From NCBI RefSeq assembly GCF_004341375.1, contig NZ_SLXO01000006.1, positions 124,001 to 188,000 on the forward strand: a stretch of 64,000 bases of DNA, read 5' to 3'. The position numbers and the translations under genes are program-made. This DNA comes from Rhodothalassium salexigens DSM 2132. Its GTDB lineage: Bacteria > Pseudomonadota > Alphaproteobacteria > Sphingomonadales > Rhodothalassiaceae. The notes beneath the pieces are model-generated. The model did not search any database and was not told the origin of the DNA. It saw only the letters and a program-made list of their open reading frames with translations. Shown piece after piece: positions 34,266 through 42,495 of this stretch (positions within the stretch are counted from its first letter, which is position 1; each line of letters begins with the position of its first letter).

Positions 34266-34592
34266 ATGACATTTAGGGACATGCTCCTGGCTGCTGGCCT
34301 GTTAACCCTGCTGCCCGCCGCCTCTGCCACCCCCGGGACCGGCCTTAGGGGCGACCAGGGCGGCGAGGCCTATCGCGAGCGGGTCGACAAGGATTTGATG
34401 GCCTATGGCGAGATCAAGAAGATCGCCGAACGGACCTTCGACGCGCGGGTGGTCAACCAGCGCCTGGAGGCCGAGCCCCGCGACGGCCCGCCGCGCTATC
34501 ATCTGCGGCTGATCCGGCGCGACGGCACGGTGATCGACGTGATCCTGCACGCCAAGACGGGCGAGATCCTGACCGTGAAGGGAAGCGACTGA
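34266..34592 (+). CDS. PepSY domain protein
   Basis: A 108-residue exported protein. Signal peptide at residues 1-22 (LLAAGLLTLLPAASATP), then a single PepSY domain ending in the family motif YHLRLIRRDGTVIDVILHAKTGEIL. It is the first gene of an operon with a response regulator (one-base overlap, TGATG) and a sensor kinase; PepSY proteins in such operons are thought to tune the sensor from the periplasm. GAGG lies eight bases before ATG. Confidence 0.88.
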   Translation: MTFRDMLLAAGLLTLLPAASATPGTGLRGDQGGEAYRERVDKDLMAYGEIKKIAERTFDARVVNQRLEAEPRDGPPRYHLRLIRRDGTVIDVILHAKTGEILTVKGSD

Positions 34593-35263
34593 TGCGCGTG
34601 CTACTGGTCGAGGACGACCCGGATCTGCAACGCCAGTTGAAGGCGGCGCTGGAAGACGACGGCTATGCCATCGACGTCTCGGCCGACGGCGAGGACGGCC
34701 ACCATCTGGGCGCCACCGAGCCTTATGACGCCATCGTACTTGACCTCGGCCTGCCGGTGATGGACGGGCTGTCGGTGCTGACCCGCTGGCGCCGGGCCGA
34801 TATCCGCACGCCGGTGCTGATTCTGACCGCGCGCGACAGTTGGTCGGACAAGGTGGCGGGGCTCGACCAGGGCGCCGACGACTATCTGACCAAGCCGTTC
34901 AAGACCGAGGAACTGCTGGCCCGGCTGCGCGCCCTGATCCGGCGGTCGTCGGGCCAGGCCAGTGCCGAGATCACGGTCGGGCCGCTGCGCCTCGACACCC
35001 GCACCGGCCGGGTGTCCATGGACGGCGAACCGGTGCGCCTGACCGCGCTCGAATACCGGCTGCTCAGCTATCTGGCCCACCACCAGGGCAAGGTGGTGTC
35101 GCGCACCGAATTGACCGAACATCTCTACGACCAGGATTTCGACCGCGACTCCAACACCATCGAGGTGTTCGTCACGCGCATCCGCAAAAAACTCGGTGGC
35201 GCCCCGCTGATCCACACCATCCGCGGGCTGGGCTATCGGCTGGAGGATGAGCGCGCCGGCTGA
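34592..35263 (+). CDS. OmpR/PhoP-family response regulator
   Basis: DNA-binding response regulator, 223 residues. Receiver domain at 1-115 with acidic pocket EDDPD and phospho-acceptor Asp51 in VLDLGLPVMDG, then Thr (LILTARD) and Lys (YLTKPF). Winged-helix domain at 125-220 with LTALEYRLLSYLAHHQG and EVFVTRIRKKL. Most like the PhoP/FeuP type. Partner kinase follows after 39 bases. Confidence 0.94.
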   Translation: MRVLLVEDDPDLQRQLKAALEDDGYAIDVSADGEDGHHLGATEPYDAIVLDLGLPVMDGLSVLTRWRRADIRTPVLILTARDSWSDKVAGLDQGADDYLTKPFKTEELLARLRALIRRSSGQASAEITVGPLRLDTRTGRVSMDGEPVRLTALEYRLLSYLAHHQGKVVSRTELTEHLYDQDFDRDSNTIEVFVTRIRKKLGGAPLIHTIRGLGYRLEDERAG

Positions 35264-35302
35264 CCGGGCCCGGCGTCTCTTTGACCATAAGGGGACCAGG
35301 CG

Positions 35303-36661
35303 ATGCGGCCGGCGATTTTGCAACCGGGCTCGCTGACGCTGCGGCTGGTGGCGGTCGCCGGGGTCTGGGTGGTCGCCGCCCTGACCGCCGGCGGCGCGAT
35401 CTTGTCGCTGGCGTTCCGCGACTATGCGGTGCGCGACGCCGAGGCCTTGCTGACCCAGACCCTGGAAACCCTGATCGGCGTCACCGAACATGGCGGGCCG
35501 GGGCCGCTCAGCTTCTCGCGCGCGCTCGGCGACGAACGGTTTCGCGAGCCCTATTCCGGCTATTACTGGCAGATCGCCCGCCCCGATGCCGCCCCGGCGG
35601 TGTCGCGGTCGCTGTGGGATGTGCGCCTGGACCCCGACTGGGACCGGCCGGCGGCACGCGGTGCCTATCGCCTGCTCGACGGCCCCGACGGCCAGCGGCT
35701 GAAGGCGGCGGTGCGCGACGTCACCCTGCCCGGATCGCCCGAGACGCTACGCTTCATGGTCGCCACCGACATCGCCGAGGTGGAGGCCGATATCGACCGC
35801 TTCAACGCGCTGATCCTGCGCGCCCTGGGGCTTTTGGGCGTCGGGCTGCTGGCCGCTGTCGGCTTGCAGGTGGCGGTCGGGCTGCGGCCCTTGCGCCGGG
35901 TCCAGTCGGGCCTCGCCGCCATCCGCTCGGGCCACGCCCAGCGCCTGGACGACGACTACCCGCCCGAAATCCGCGCCCTGGTGGACGAACTCAACGCCCT
36001 GTTGAGCCACAACGAAGCGATCGTCGAGCGCGCGCGCACCCATGCGGGCAATCTGGCCCACGCGCTCAAGACGCCCTTGTCGGTGCTGGTCAACGACGCC
36101 ACCGCCACCGACACGGTGCCGGCCGAGACCGTGCGCCGGCAGACCGCCGCCATGCAGGCCCATGTGGACCACCATCTGCGCCGCGCGCGCGCTACCGGCA
36201 GCGGGCTCGGCCATGTGACCGCCATCGACAAGCCGCTGGCCAGCCTGATGCGCGCCATGGACAAGATCTATCGCGACCGCGGGCTCGACCTGGAGATGGA
36301 CCTGGACGACGACCTCAAGGTCGCGGTCACCCACCAGGATCTGGAAGAGGTGATCGGCAATCTGCTGGACAATGCCTGCAAATGGGCCGCCGGTCGGGTC
36401 CGGGTCAGCGCGCACCGGGTCACCGGCGCGCGCCGGGCCATGGTGCGCATCCGGGTCGCCGATGACGGCCCGGGCGTGCCGGCGGCCGAGCGCGAGACGC
36501 TGTTCCGACGCGGCCGCCGGCTCGACGAAAGCGTGCCCGGCACCGGCCTCGGCCTGGCGATCGCGCGCGATATCGCCGAGCTCAATGGCGGCCAGATCGC
36601 CTTGGCGCGCGCCGACCTCGGCGGCCTCGACGCCGCCGTCGACCTGCCGGCGGTCGACTGA
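35303..36661 (+). CDS. sensor histidine kinase
   Basis: A 452-residue membrane kinase paired with the regulator upstream. Two transmembrane segments (residues about 12-35 and 170-192) flank a periplasmic sensor of 130 residues of unknown type. A HAMP-like segment precedes the dimerisation domain with His253 in NLAHALKTPLSVL; the ATPase domain has the N box NLLDNACKWA, DDGPGVP and GTGLGLAIARDIA. The arrangement PepSY, regulator, kinase resembles the PhoPQ/FeuPQ systems. AAGGGG lies upstream of ATG. Confidence 0.92.
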   Translation: MRPAILQPGSLTLRLVAVAGVWVVAALTAGGAILSLAFRDYAVRDAEALLTQTLETLIGVTEHGGPGPLSFSRALGDERFREPYSGYYWQIARPDAAPAVSRSLWDVRLDPDWDRPAARGAYRLLDGPDGQRLKAAVRDVTLPGSPETLRFMVATDIAEVEADIDRFNALILRALGLLGVGLLAAVGLQVAVGLRPLRRVQSGLAAIRSGHAQRLDDDYPPEIRALVDELNALLSHNEAIVERARTHAGNLAHALKTPLSVLVNDATATDTVPAETVRRQTAAMQAHVDHHLRRARATGSGLGHVTAIDKPLASLMRAMDKIYRDRGLDLEMDLDDDLKVAVTHQDLEEVIGNLLDNACKWAAGRVRVSAHRVTGARRAMVRIRVADDGPGVPAAERETLFRRGRRLDESVPGTGLGLAIARDIAELNGGQIALARADLGGLDAAVDLPAVD

Positions 36662-36682
36662 CCCCGCCCGTCACGAACGCGC

Positions 36683-37456
36683 TCAGAAGCGCGGGCGGCG
36701 TTTTTCGCGGAACGCGGCCAGGCCCTCGCCATGGTCGGCGCCCTGGTGCATGGTCACGAAGCTGTCGACGATGGCCTGGGTCTCGGCGCGCTGACCGGCC
36801 AGGGCCGCGTCCACCTGCGCCTTGGAGACCCGGACCGACGCCGCCGACAGACCGGCGATCTCGCCCACCAGGGCGTCGAGCCGGGCGTCGAAGGCGTCCG
36901 TGGGCGCGCATTCGTCCACCAGCCCGATGCGCAACGCCTCGTCGGCGTCCACTTGCCGCGCGGTGAACAACAGCCGCTTGGCCTGGCCCGGCCCGATCAG
37001 GTCGACCAGCCGCACCAGGTCTTCGTAATTGTACAACAGCCCGAGCTTGGCCGGCGGAAAGCCGAACCGCGCCCGGTCGCTGGCCAGGCGGATGTCGGCG
37101 GCTCCGGCGAGGATGTAGCCGCCGCCGATGCACGGGCCGTCGATGGCGGCGATCACCGGCACCGGACAGCCGGCGACCGCGCGGCCGGCGTCGCGGATGG
37201 CGCGCTGGTTGGCCGCCGCCCCGGCCGGGTCGTCGCGAAACGCCTCGAACTCGGCCAGATCGGCGCCGGCGGCGAAGATGCCCGGCGTCGCCGAGGCCAG
37301 CACAAGCGCGCGCACGCCGGGCGCGGCCGCCGCCTCGGCGACCAGGTCGGGCACCGCCGCCCACATCTCGCGGCTGAACGCGTTCTTCATCGCCGGCCGG
37401 TCATAGACCAGCCGCGCCGCCGGGGCGTCGATCTCCAGTCGCAAGGTCGCCACCAT
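36683..37456 (-). CDS. enoyl-CoA hydratase/isomerase-family protein lacking catalytic Glu
   Basis: A 257-residue crotonase-fold protein. The oxyanion-hole region FAAGADLAEF and IDGPCIGGGYILAGAADIRLA fit the family, but the two catalytic Glu of true enoyl-CoA hydratases are absent: the first is Ile115 (GGGYILA for GGGCELA) and the second Pro135 (FGFPPAKLG for FGxPExxLG). It may be an isomerase or another crotonase subfamily, or have an altered reaction. ATG 37456 has AAGGAG six bases upstream. Convergent with the kinase. Confidence 0.88.
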   Translation of the reverse strand: MVATLRLEIDAPAARLVYDRPAMKNAFSREMWAAVPDLVAEAAAAPGVRALVLASATPGIFAAGADLAEFEAFRDDPAGAAANQRAIRDAGRAVAGCPVPVIAAIDGPCIGGGYILAGAADIRLASDRARFGFPPAKLGLLYNYEDLVRLVDLIGPGQAKRLLFTARQVDADEALRIGLVDECAPTDAFDARLDALVGEIAGLSAASVRVSKAQVDAALAGQRAETQAIVDSFVTMHQGADHGEGLAAFREKRRPRF

Positions 37457-37592
37457 GGTCACTCCTTCCCATTCGGTTGGTTTATCGAGCGTTTCGGCGG
37501 CCAGCTTAGGCGTCCGGTCGGCGTGCCGGCCAGCCCCCATCGCCCGCCGCTGCGGTCACGCCCTCCCCCGACCGCCCGACGCGCGCCAGGGG

Positions 37593-37621
37593 TTTGCGCC
37601 GACGCCGGCTTGGGGTATGCA
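37593..37621 (+). promoter_or_regulatory. putative phosphomannomutase promoter
   Basis: TTTGCG (37593-37598), 17-base spacer, TATGCA (37616-37621), about 50 bases before the ATG at 37672. Confidence 0.4.
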
Positions 37622-37671
37622 CGGGCGCGTTTGCCGGCGCTGCCCGGCGCAACCCTTCGCGAGGCTCGCCC

Positions 37672-39057
37672 ATGACCCAAGCCCCCCCGTACGCCTTCCA
37701 CCCCAGCATCCTGCGCGAATACGACATCCGCGGCGTGGTCGGCGACACCCTGCACGCCGCCGACGCCGAAGCGGTCGGCCGCGCCTTTGGCACCGTGTTG
37801 GGCGGCGCGGGCAAGACCGTGGCGGTGGGCTATGACGGCCGCGCCTCGTCGCCCGAGTTGATGGCGGCGATGACCCGCGGCCTGGCCAGCACCGGCTGCA
37901 CGGTCAAGGCGATCGGCCTGGGCCCGACGCCGATGCTCTATTACGCCGCCCACGCGCTCGGCACCGACGGCGGGGTGATGATCACCGGCTCGCACAATCC
38001 GCCCGAGTATAACGGCATCAAGATGGTGCGCGCCGCCGGCCCGGTCTATGGCGACCAGATCGCCGAGATCGGCCGCATCGCGGCGGCCGGCGCCTATGCC
38101 ACCGGCGCGGGCCGGGTCGAGGACGTGCCGGTGTTCGACGACTATATCGAGCGGCTGGCCGGCGACTATCGCGGCGGCGCGCTCAAGGTCGCCTGGGACC
38201 CGGGCAATGGCGCCGCCGGCGACGCGGTGACGGCGCTGGTCGCCCGGCTGCCCGGCAGCCATGTGGTGATCAATGGCGAGATCGACGGCCGCTTCCCCAA
38301 CCACCACCCCGACCCGACGGTCGAGGCCAATCTGGCGCAGTTGAAGCAGGCGGTCGACGACCATGGCTGCGACCTGGGCCTGGCCTTCGACGGCGACGGC
38401 GACCGGGTCGGCGCGGTCGACGCCCGCGGCCGGGTGGTCTGGGCCGACGAGATCCTGGCGATCCTGACCCGCGAGGTGGTGCGCGAGATCCCCGACGCCA
38501 CCGTGATCGCCGACGTCAAAACCAGCCAGATCGCCTTCGACGAGATCGCCAAGGCCGGCGCGCGGCCGATGATGTGGAAGACCGGCCATTCGCTGATCAA
38601 GGCCAAGATGGCCGAGATCGGCAGCCCGCTGAGCGGCGAAATGTCGGGCCATATCTTCTTCAAGCACCGCTTCTACGGCGTCGACGACGGCCTTTATGCC
38701 GGCCTGCGGCTGATGGAGGCGGTGTCGAACCAGGGCGGCGACCTGGCCGCCCTCAAGGACGCCCTGCCGGTCGCCCACAACACGCCCGAGGTGCGCTTCG
38801 ACTGCCCCGAAGAGCGCAAGGTCTCGGCCGTCGCCGACATCGCCCGGCGGCTGGCCGACCAGGGCGCACAGGTGGTCGACATCGACGGCGTGCGAGTGAC
38901 CACGCCCGACGGCTGGTGGCTGGTGCGCGCGTCCAATACCCAGCCGGCGCTGACCGCGCGGGTCGAGGCCTGGACGCCCGAGGGGCTCGACCGGCTGCGC
39001 GCCGAAGCCCGCGACCATCTGAACGCCGTCGGCCTGACCCCGCCGGCCGACCTTTAA
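37672..39057 (+). CDS. manB: phosphomannomutase/phosphoglucomutase
   Basis: Interconverts hexose 6- and 1-phosphates for sugar-nucleotide and cell-surface glycan synthesis. 461 residues. Start SILREYDIRGVVGDTL, phosphoserine loop VMITGSHNPPEYNGIKM, metal loop FDGDGDRVGAVD, sugar loop GEMSGHIFF, and phosphate loop VRASNTQPALTARVE, all intact. Alphaproteobacterial homologues are named manB, pgmG or algC; the symbol is therefore provisional. Cytidine deaminase follows after 14 bases, probably co-transcribed. Confidence 0.93.
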   Translation: MTQAPPYAFHPSILREYDIRGVVGDTLHAADAEAVGRAFGTVLGGAGKTVAVGYDGRASSPELMAAMTRGLASTGCTVKAIGLGPTPMLYYAAHALGTDGGVMITGSHNPPEYNGIKMVRAAGPVYGDQIAEIGRIAAAGAYATGAGRVEDVPVFDDYIERLAGDYRGGALKVAWDPGNGAAGDAVTALVARLPGSHVVINGEIDGRFPNHHPDPTVEANLAQLKQAVDDHGCDLGLAFDGDGDRVGAVDARGRVVWADEILAILTREVVREIPDATVIADVKTSQIAFDEIAKAGARPMMWKTGHSLIKAKMAEIGSPLSGEMSGHIFFKHRFYGVDDGLYAGLRLMEAVSNQGGDLAALKDALPVAHNTPEVRFDCPEERKVSAVADIARRLADQGAQVVDIDGVRVTTPDGWWLVRASNTQPALTARVEAWTPEGLDRLRAEARDHLNAVGLTPPADL

Positions 39058-39071
39058 AGGACCAGGCGCCG

Positions 39072-39521
39072 ATGACCGACAGCCGCCACACGCCGCCCGC
39101 CATGGCCGCCGCCGCGCCGTTGAGCGACGACGACCGCGCGCTGGTCGAGGCGGCGCTGGCGGTGCGGGCGCGCGCCTATGCGCCCTATTCGCACTTCCAT
39201 GTGGGCGCGGCGGCGCGCGACGAGCACGGCCGGGTGCATCTGGGCTGCAATGTGGAAAACGCCGCCTATGGCGAGTGCGTGTGCGCCGAGGCCAACGCCA
39301 TCGGCGCCCTGGTGGTCGCCGGCGGCCGGCGCCTCGCGGCGATCGCGGTGGCCGGCGGCCCGGCCGACGGCGCGCCGGTCGCCTGCCCGCCGTGCGGCGG
39401 TTGTCGCCAGCGCATCGCCGAATTGGGCGGACCCGACACCCGGGTGTTGATGGTGCGCGCCGAGGGCGATGTCGAGGTCACCGACCCCGACCGGCTGTTG
39501 CCGGGCGCGTTTCGGCTGTAA
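39072..39521 (+). CDS. cdd: cytidine deaminase
   Basis: Deaminates cytidine and deoxycytidine to uridine and deoxyuridine in pyrimidine salvage. 149 residues, homotetrameric type. Substrate loop YSHFHVGAAA, then NVENAAYGECVCAEANAI holding the Cys zinc ligand and catalytic Glu, and PCGGCRQRIAE the other two Cys. N-terminal 16 residues are a low-complexity extension. Follows the mutase gene by 14 bases. Confidence 0.94.
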   Translation: MTDSRHTPPAMAAAAPLSDDDRALVEAALAVRARAYAPYSHFHVGAAARDEHGRVHLGCNVENAAYGECVCAEANAIGALVVAGGRRLAAIAVAGGPADGAPVACPPCGGCRQRIAELGGPDTRVLMVRAEGDVEVTDPDRLLPGAFRL

Positions 39522-39543
39522 AGGCCGCGGTCGCCGGCCCGCG

Positions 39544-40350
39544 CTAGCGCGCGGTCCAGCCGCCGTCGAGGCTGAGCGCCGAGCCGTTGACCGAGCGCGC
39601 GGCATCCGAACACAGATACAGCACCATGGCGCCGATCTCGTCGGTGCCGACGAAGCGGCGCGACGGCTGGTTGGCCAGGATCACGTCGCGAATCACCTGT
39701 TCTTCGGTCAGGCCGTGCTCCTTGGCCTGCTCGGTGATCTCGCGCTCCATGTCGGCGGTTTTCACATAACCGGGGCAGATGGCATTGCAGGTGACGTTGC
39801 GCGCCTCGGCCGTTTCCAGCCCCACCGCCTTGGTCAGCCCGATCAGCCCGTGCTTGGCGGCCACTTCGGCAGCCTGGTTGGCCACCGCCGCCAGCCCCTG
39901 GGCCGAGGCGATGTTGATGATCCGCCCCCAGTCGCGCTCGCGCATGCCCGGCAGGGCGGCCTTGGTGGTGTAGAAAGCCGCCGAACAGTTGATCGCCAGG
40001 GTCGCTTCCCAGGCGTCGTCGGGCACCGCTTCCACCGGCGCGTCGTGGTGGGCATGGGCGCAGTTGACCAGGATGTCCACATCGCCCAACTCGCTGCGCG
40101 CGGTGCGCATCATCCGCTCGATATCGCGACGCTGCGACAGATTGGCCGAGGCGTACACCACGGTGACGCCGAAGCGCTGTTCCAGGTCGGCGCGGCGTTC
40201 CTCGGCACGGCCATTGGCGCCGGCCTTTTCGGGCGGACCGTTGAGGATGATGTTGGCGCCCGCCTCGGCCAGCACCCGTGCCACCGCCAGGCCGACGCCC
40301 GCAGTCGACCCGGTCACCAGCGCGTTACGACCCGTCAACGATTTTACCAT
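39544..40350 (-). CDS. 3-hydroxybutyrate dehydrogenase-like SDR with altered active site
   Basis: A 268-residue short-chain dehydrogenase closest in pattern to 3-hydroxybutyrate dehydrogenase: VTGSTAGVG cofactor site, IINIASAQG, ICPGYVKT, and C-terminal LSLDGGWTAR. The catalytic Tyr of YxxxK is Glu162 (AAEVAAKHG where SAYVAAKHG is expected; Lys166 is kept), and the NNAG motif reads NCAH (96-99). Ser and Asn of the tetrad are present. It may be inactive as a normal dehydrogenase or have a new role. AGGAGAGG precedes ATG; divergent from PHB depolymerase, which suggests polyhydroxybutyrate use. Confidence 0.9.
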   Translation of the reverse strand: MVKSLTGRNALVTGSTAGVGLAVARVLAEAGANIILNGPPEKAGANGRAEERRADLEQRFGVTVVYASANLSQRRDIERMMRTARSELGDVDILVNCAHAHHDAPVEAVPDDAWEATLAINCSAAFYTTKAALPGMRERDWGRIINIASAQGLAAVANQAAEVAAKHGLIGLTKAVGLETAEARNVTCNAICPGYVKTADMEREITEQAKEHGLTEEQVIRDVILANQPSRRFVGTDEIGAMVLYLCSDAARSVNGSALSLDGGWTAR

Positions 40351-40508
40351 AGACTTCCTCTCCTGCGCGCGACGGCGCGATGAACCAGGGCGCTTACGCT
40401 TTCGCCGGACGGAACGCAATGCCGACGATCGGCGCGGTTGCCACGGCGGCCGATGCCGGCACCCGCGGCCAATTGATCGCGGCTTCGAATCATGCGACTT
40501 TCGGGCTA

Positions 40509-40522
40509 TTGTGCAGCGCAAA
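40509..40522. promoter_or_regulatory. possible PhaR-like operator
   Basis: The near-palindrome TTGTGCAGCGCAAA resembles the TGC/GCA-rich sites bound by PHB regulators of the PhaR family (from memory). It lies just upstream of the promoter read at 40526-40553 for phaZ. Confidence 0.3.
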
Positions 40523-40525
40523 AGA

Positions 40526-40553
40526 TTGCCAGACAGTCGGAAACTGTCATAGC
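40526..40553 (+). promoter_or_regulatory. phaZ promoter with internal inverted repeat
   Basis: TTGCCA (40526-40531), 16-base spacer, CATAGC (40548-40553). The spacer holds a perfect dyad GACAGT, CGGAA, ACTGTC (40532-40548), well placed for a repressor. The ATG is about 45 bases downstream. Confidence 0.4.
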
Positions 40554-40601
40554 CTTGTCACGATTTGACCGGCGCCGGCCCCGGAAAGGACCTCTTGAGG
40601 C

Positions 40602-41852
40602 ATGCTTTACTCTCTGTACGAGCTCCAGCACACCGCCTTCGCCCCCATGCGTTATGCGGTTGATCAGAGCCAATACATGCTGCGTAGTCCCTACAATCCG
40701 TTCAGCTTCACGCCGCCCGGGCGCATGATGGCGGCGGCCTTCGACGTGATCGAGCAGGTCACCCGGCGCTATGGCAAGCCGCGCTTCGGCCTTGACACCG
40801 TCGAAATCGACGGCGAGCGGGTGCGGGTCGAGGAAGAGACGCTGGAGCGCAAACCGTTCGGCAAGCTGCGCCATTTCGTGCGCCACACCGACCGCGATGA
40901 TCCGCGACTGTTGATCGTGGCGCCCATGTCGGGCCACTTCGCCACCCTGCTGCGCGGCACGGTCGAGCGCATGCTGCCCCATCACGACGTCTATATCACC
41001 GACTGGCGCGACGCCCGGGACATCCCGCTTTATGAGGGCGAGTTCGACCTGGACGACTATGTGAACTATCTGATCAGTTGGCTGACCGCCTTGGGCCCCA
41101 ACACCCATGTGATGGCGGTGTGCCAGCCCGCCGTGCCGGTGATGGCGGCGGTGTCGATCATGTCGGCGGAAGACCATGAGGCAACGCCGCCGTCGATGAC
41201 CCTGATGGGCGGCCCGATCGACACCCGCAAAGCGCCCACCGAGGTCAACGAGTTCGCCGAAAGCCGGCCGATGAGCTGGTTCGAGAACAATGTCATCACC
41301 CATGTGCCGTTCCCCAACCAGGGCGCCCTGCGGCCGGTCTATCCGGGCTTTCTGCAACTGGCCGGGTTCATGGCCATGAACATCAACGACCATATGAACA
41401 AGCACTATCAGATGTTCCGCCACCTGGTCGAAGGCGACGGCGAAAGCGCCGAGGCGACGCGGGTCTTCTATGAGGAATACCGCTCGGTGATGGACCTGGA
41501 CGCGCCGTTCTACCTCCAGACCATCGACATCGTGTTCAAGAGCCACCGGCTGCCCAAGGGCGAGTGGGTGTCGCGCGGGCGCCGGGTGCGGCCCGAGAAG
41601 ATCACCCAAACCGCCATCCTGTGCATCGAGGGCGAGCGCGACGACATCTCCGGCATCGGCCAGACGCGCGCCGCGCTCGACCTGGCGACCGGGCTCGACG
41701 ACGCCCGGAAGGACTATCTGCTGGCGCCCAAGGTGGGCCATTACGGCATCTTCAACGGCCGGCGCTGGCGTGAAACCATCGCGCCGCGGGTCGAGACGTT
41801 CATCCGCCGGCACGACCAGGGTGCGCGCGGCCATCTGACCGTCGCCGCCTGA
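40602..41852 (+). CDS. phaZ: intracellular polyhydroxybutyrate depolymerase
   Basis: Breaks down native intracellular PHB granules to oligomers or 3-hydroxybutyrate. 416 residues. The nucleophile is Cys174 in MAVCQPAVPVMAAVSIM, the Cys-type lipase box of PhaZ enzymes rather than Ser. PMSGHFATLLRGTVERMLP and VYITDWRDARDIPLYEG are family signatures, and the late His is in APKVGHYGIFNGRRWRE. No signal peptide, so cytoplasmic. Divergent from the SDR at 39544; the shared 251-base gap carries the promoter and two operator-like sites. Confidence 0.94.
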   Translation: MLYSLYELQHTAFAPMRYAVDQSQYMLRSPYNPFSFTPPGRMMAAAFDVIEQVTRRYGKPRFGLDTVEIDGERVRVEEETLERKPFGKLRHFVRHTDRDDPRLLIVAPMSGHFATLLRGTVERMLPHHDVYITDWRDARDIPLYEGEFDLDDYVNYLISWLTALGPNTHVMAVCQPAVPVMAAVSIMSAEDHEATPPSMTLMGGPIDTRKAPTEVNEFAESRPMSWFENNVITHVPFPNQGALRPVYPGFLQLAGFMAMNINDHMNKHYQMFRHLVEGDGESAEATRVFYEEYRSVMDLDAPFYLQTIDIVFKSHRLPKGEWVSRGRRVRPEKITQTAILCIEGERDDISGIGQTRAALDLATGLDDARKDYLLAPKVGHYGIFNGRRWRETIAPRVETFIRRHDQGARGHLTVAA

Positions 41853-41945
41853 TCGACCCCAACGGACCGGCCCGGCCTGACCGACCGGTGCCCGCTTGGC
41901 CGGCCCGCCACGCCGTCATCGCGGGGCCGCCCCCGGGCGGCGCGG

Positions 41946-42338
41946 TCAGGCGTCGGGCACCACCGCCGTGGTCTCGATCTCCAGCTTGGCGTCGAGCTCC
42001 ACCAGGCCGGTGACGCCGACCACGGCCATGGCCGGAAACACCTTGCCCATATGCAGCCGATAGATGTCGCCCAACACCGGCATGGCGGTGCGATATTCGG
42101 CCAGATCGGTCACGTACCAGGTCATGCGCGTCACATGCTCGGGTCGCGCGCCGCCGGCCGCCAGCACCGCGACCGTGTTCTTCAGGGTCTGCTCGAACTG
42201 CCCGGCGAAGCTGTCGGGAAAGCCCCCGTCAACGTCCCAGCCCACCTGACCGGCCACGAACACCAGCCGACCGGTCGCAGCGGTCCCGTTGGAATACCCG
42301 GCCGGTCGGGGCCAACCCTTGGGCTGCAAAGGCGTCAT
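41946..42338 (-). CDS. RidA/YjgF-family protein without the key Arg
   Basis: A 130-residue trimeric-type protein of the Rid family. The fold signature is clear: LVFVAGQVGWD, VTRMTWYVTDLAEYR, and a C-terminal LDAKLEIETTAVV. The Arg that anchors the imine substrate carboxylate in RidA is Met104 (FPAMAVVGV instead of PAR), while Glu120 is present. It is therefore one of the non-RidA Rid groups, with unknown substrate. It lies convergent with phaZ, 93 bases away. Confidence 0.88.
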   Translation of the reverse strand: MTPLQPKGWPRPAGYSNGTAATGRLVFVAGQVGWDVDGGFPDSFAGQFEQTLKNTVAVLAAGGARPEHVTRMTWYVTDLAEYRTAMPVLGDIYRLHMGKVFPAMAVVGVTGLVELDAKLEIETTAVVPDA

Positions 42339-42433
42339 GGGTCTGTCTTTCGTTGCCGAGCCGGGCCGCCATCATAGCGCCCCCATGGCCCGTGACCAGG
42401 AAAACTTTATATTTAAAGCTTTTGCGCGTAAAA

Positions 42434-42472
42434 ATGCGCCTGGACGGGGATGCCCCCCGCATCCAGGCGCAT
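42434..42472 (-). terminator. Rho-independent terminator after gatA
   Basis: An 11-bp perfect stem (ATGCGCCTGGA / TCCAGGCGCAT) with a GC-rich inner loop; in the minus direction it is followed by TTTTACGCG. It lies 24 bases past the gatA stop. Confidence 0.75.
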
Positions 42473-42495
42473 CAAGGGCGGCGCCGGGAGCGCGC

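Noticed and set aside
41926-41941. Terminator hairpin between phaZ and the Rid gene
   Set aside because: GCCGCCC and GGGCGGC pair, but the loop is only two bases and no T run follows on either strand; in such GC-rich DNA this may be chance.
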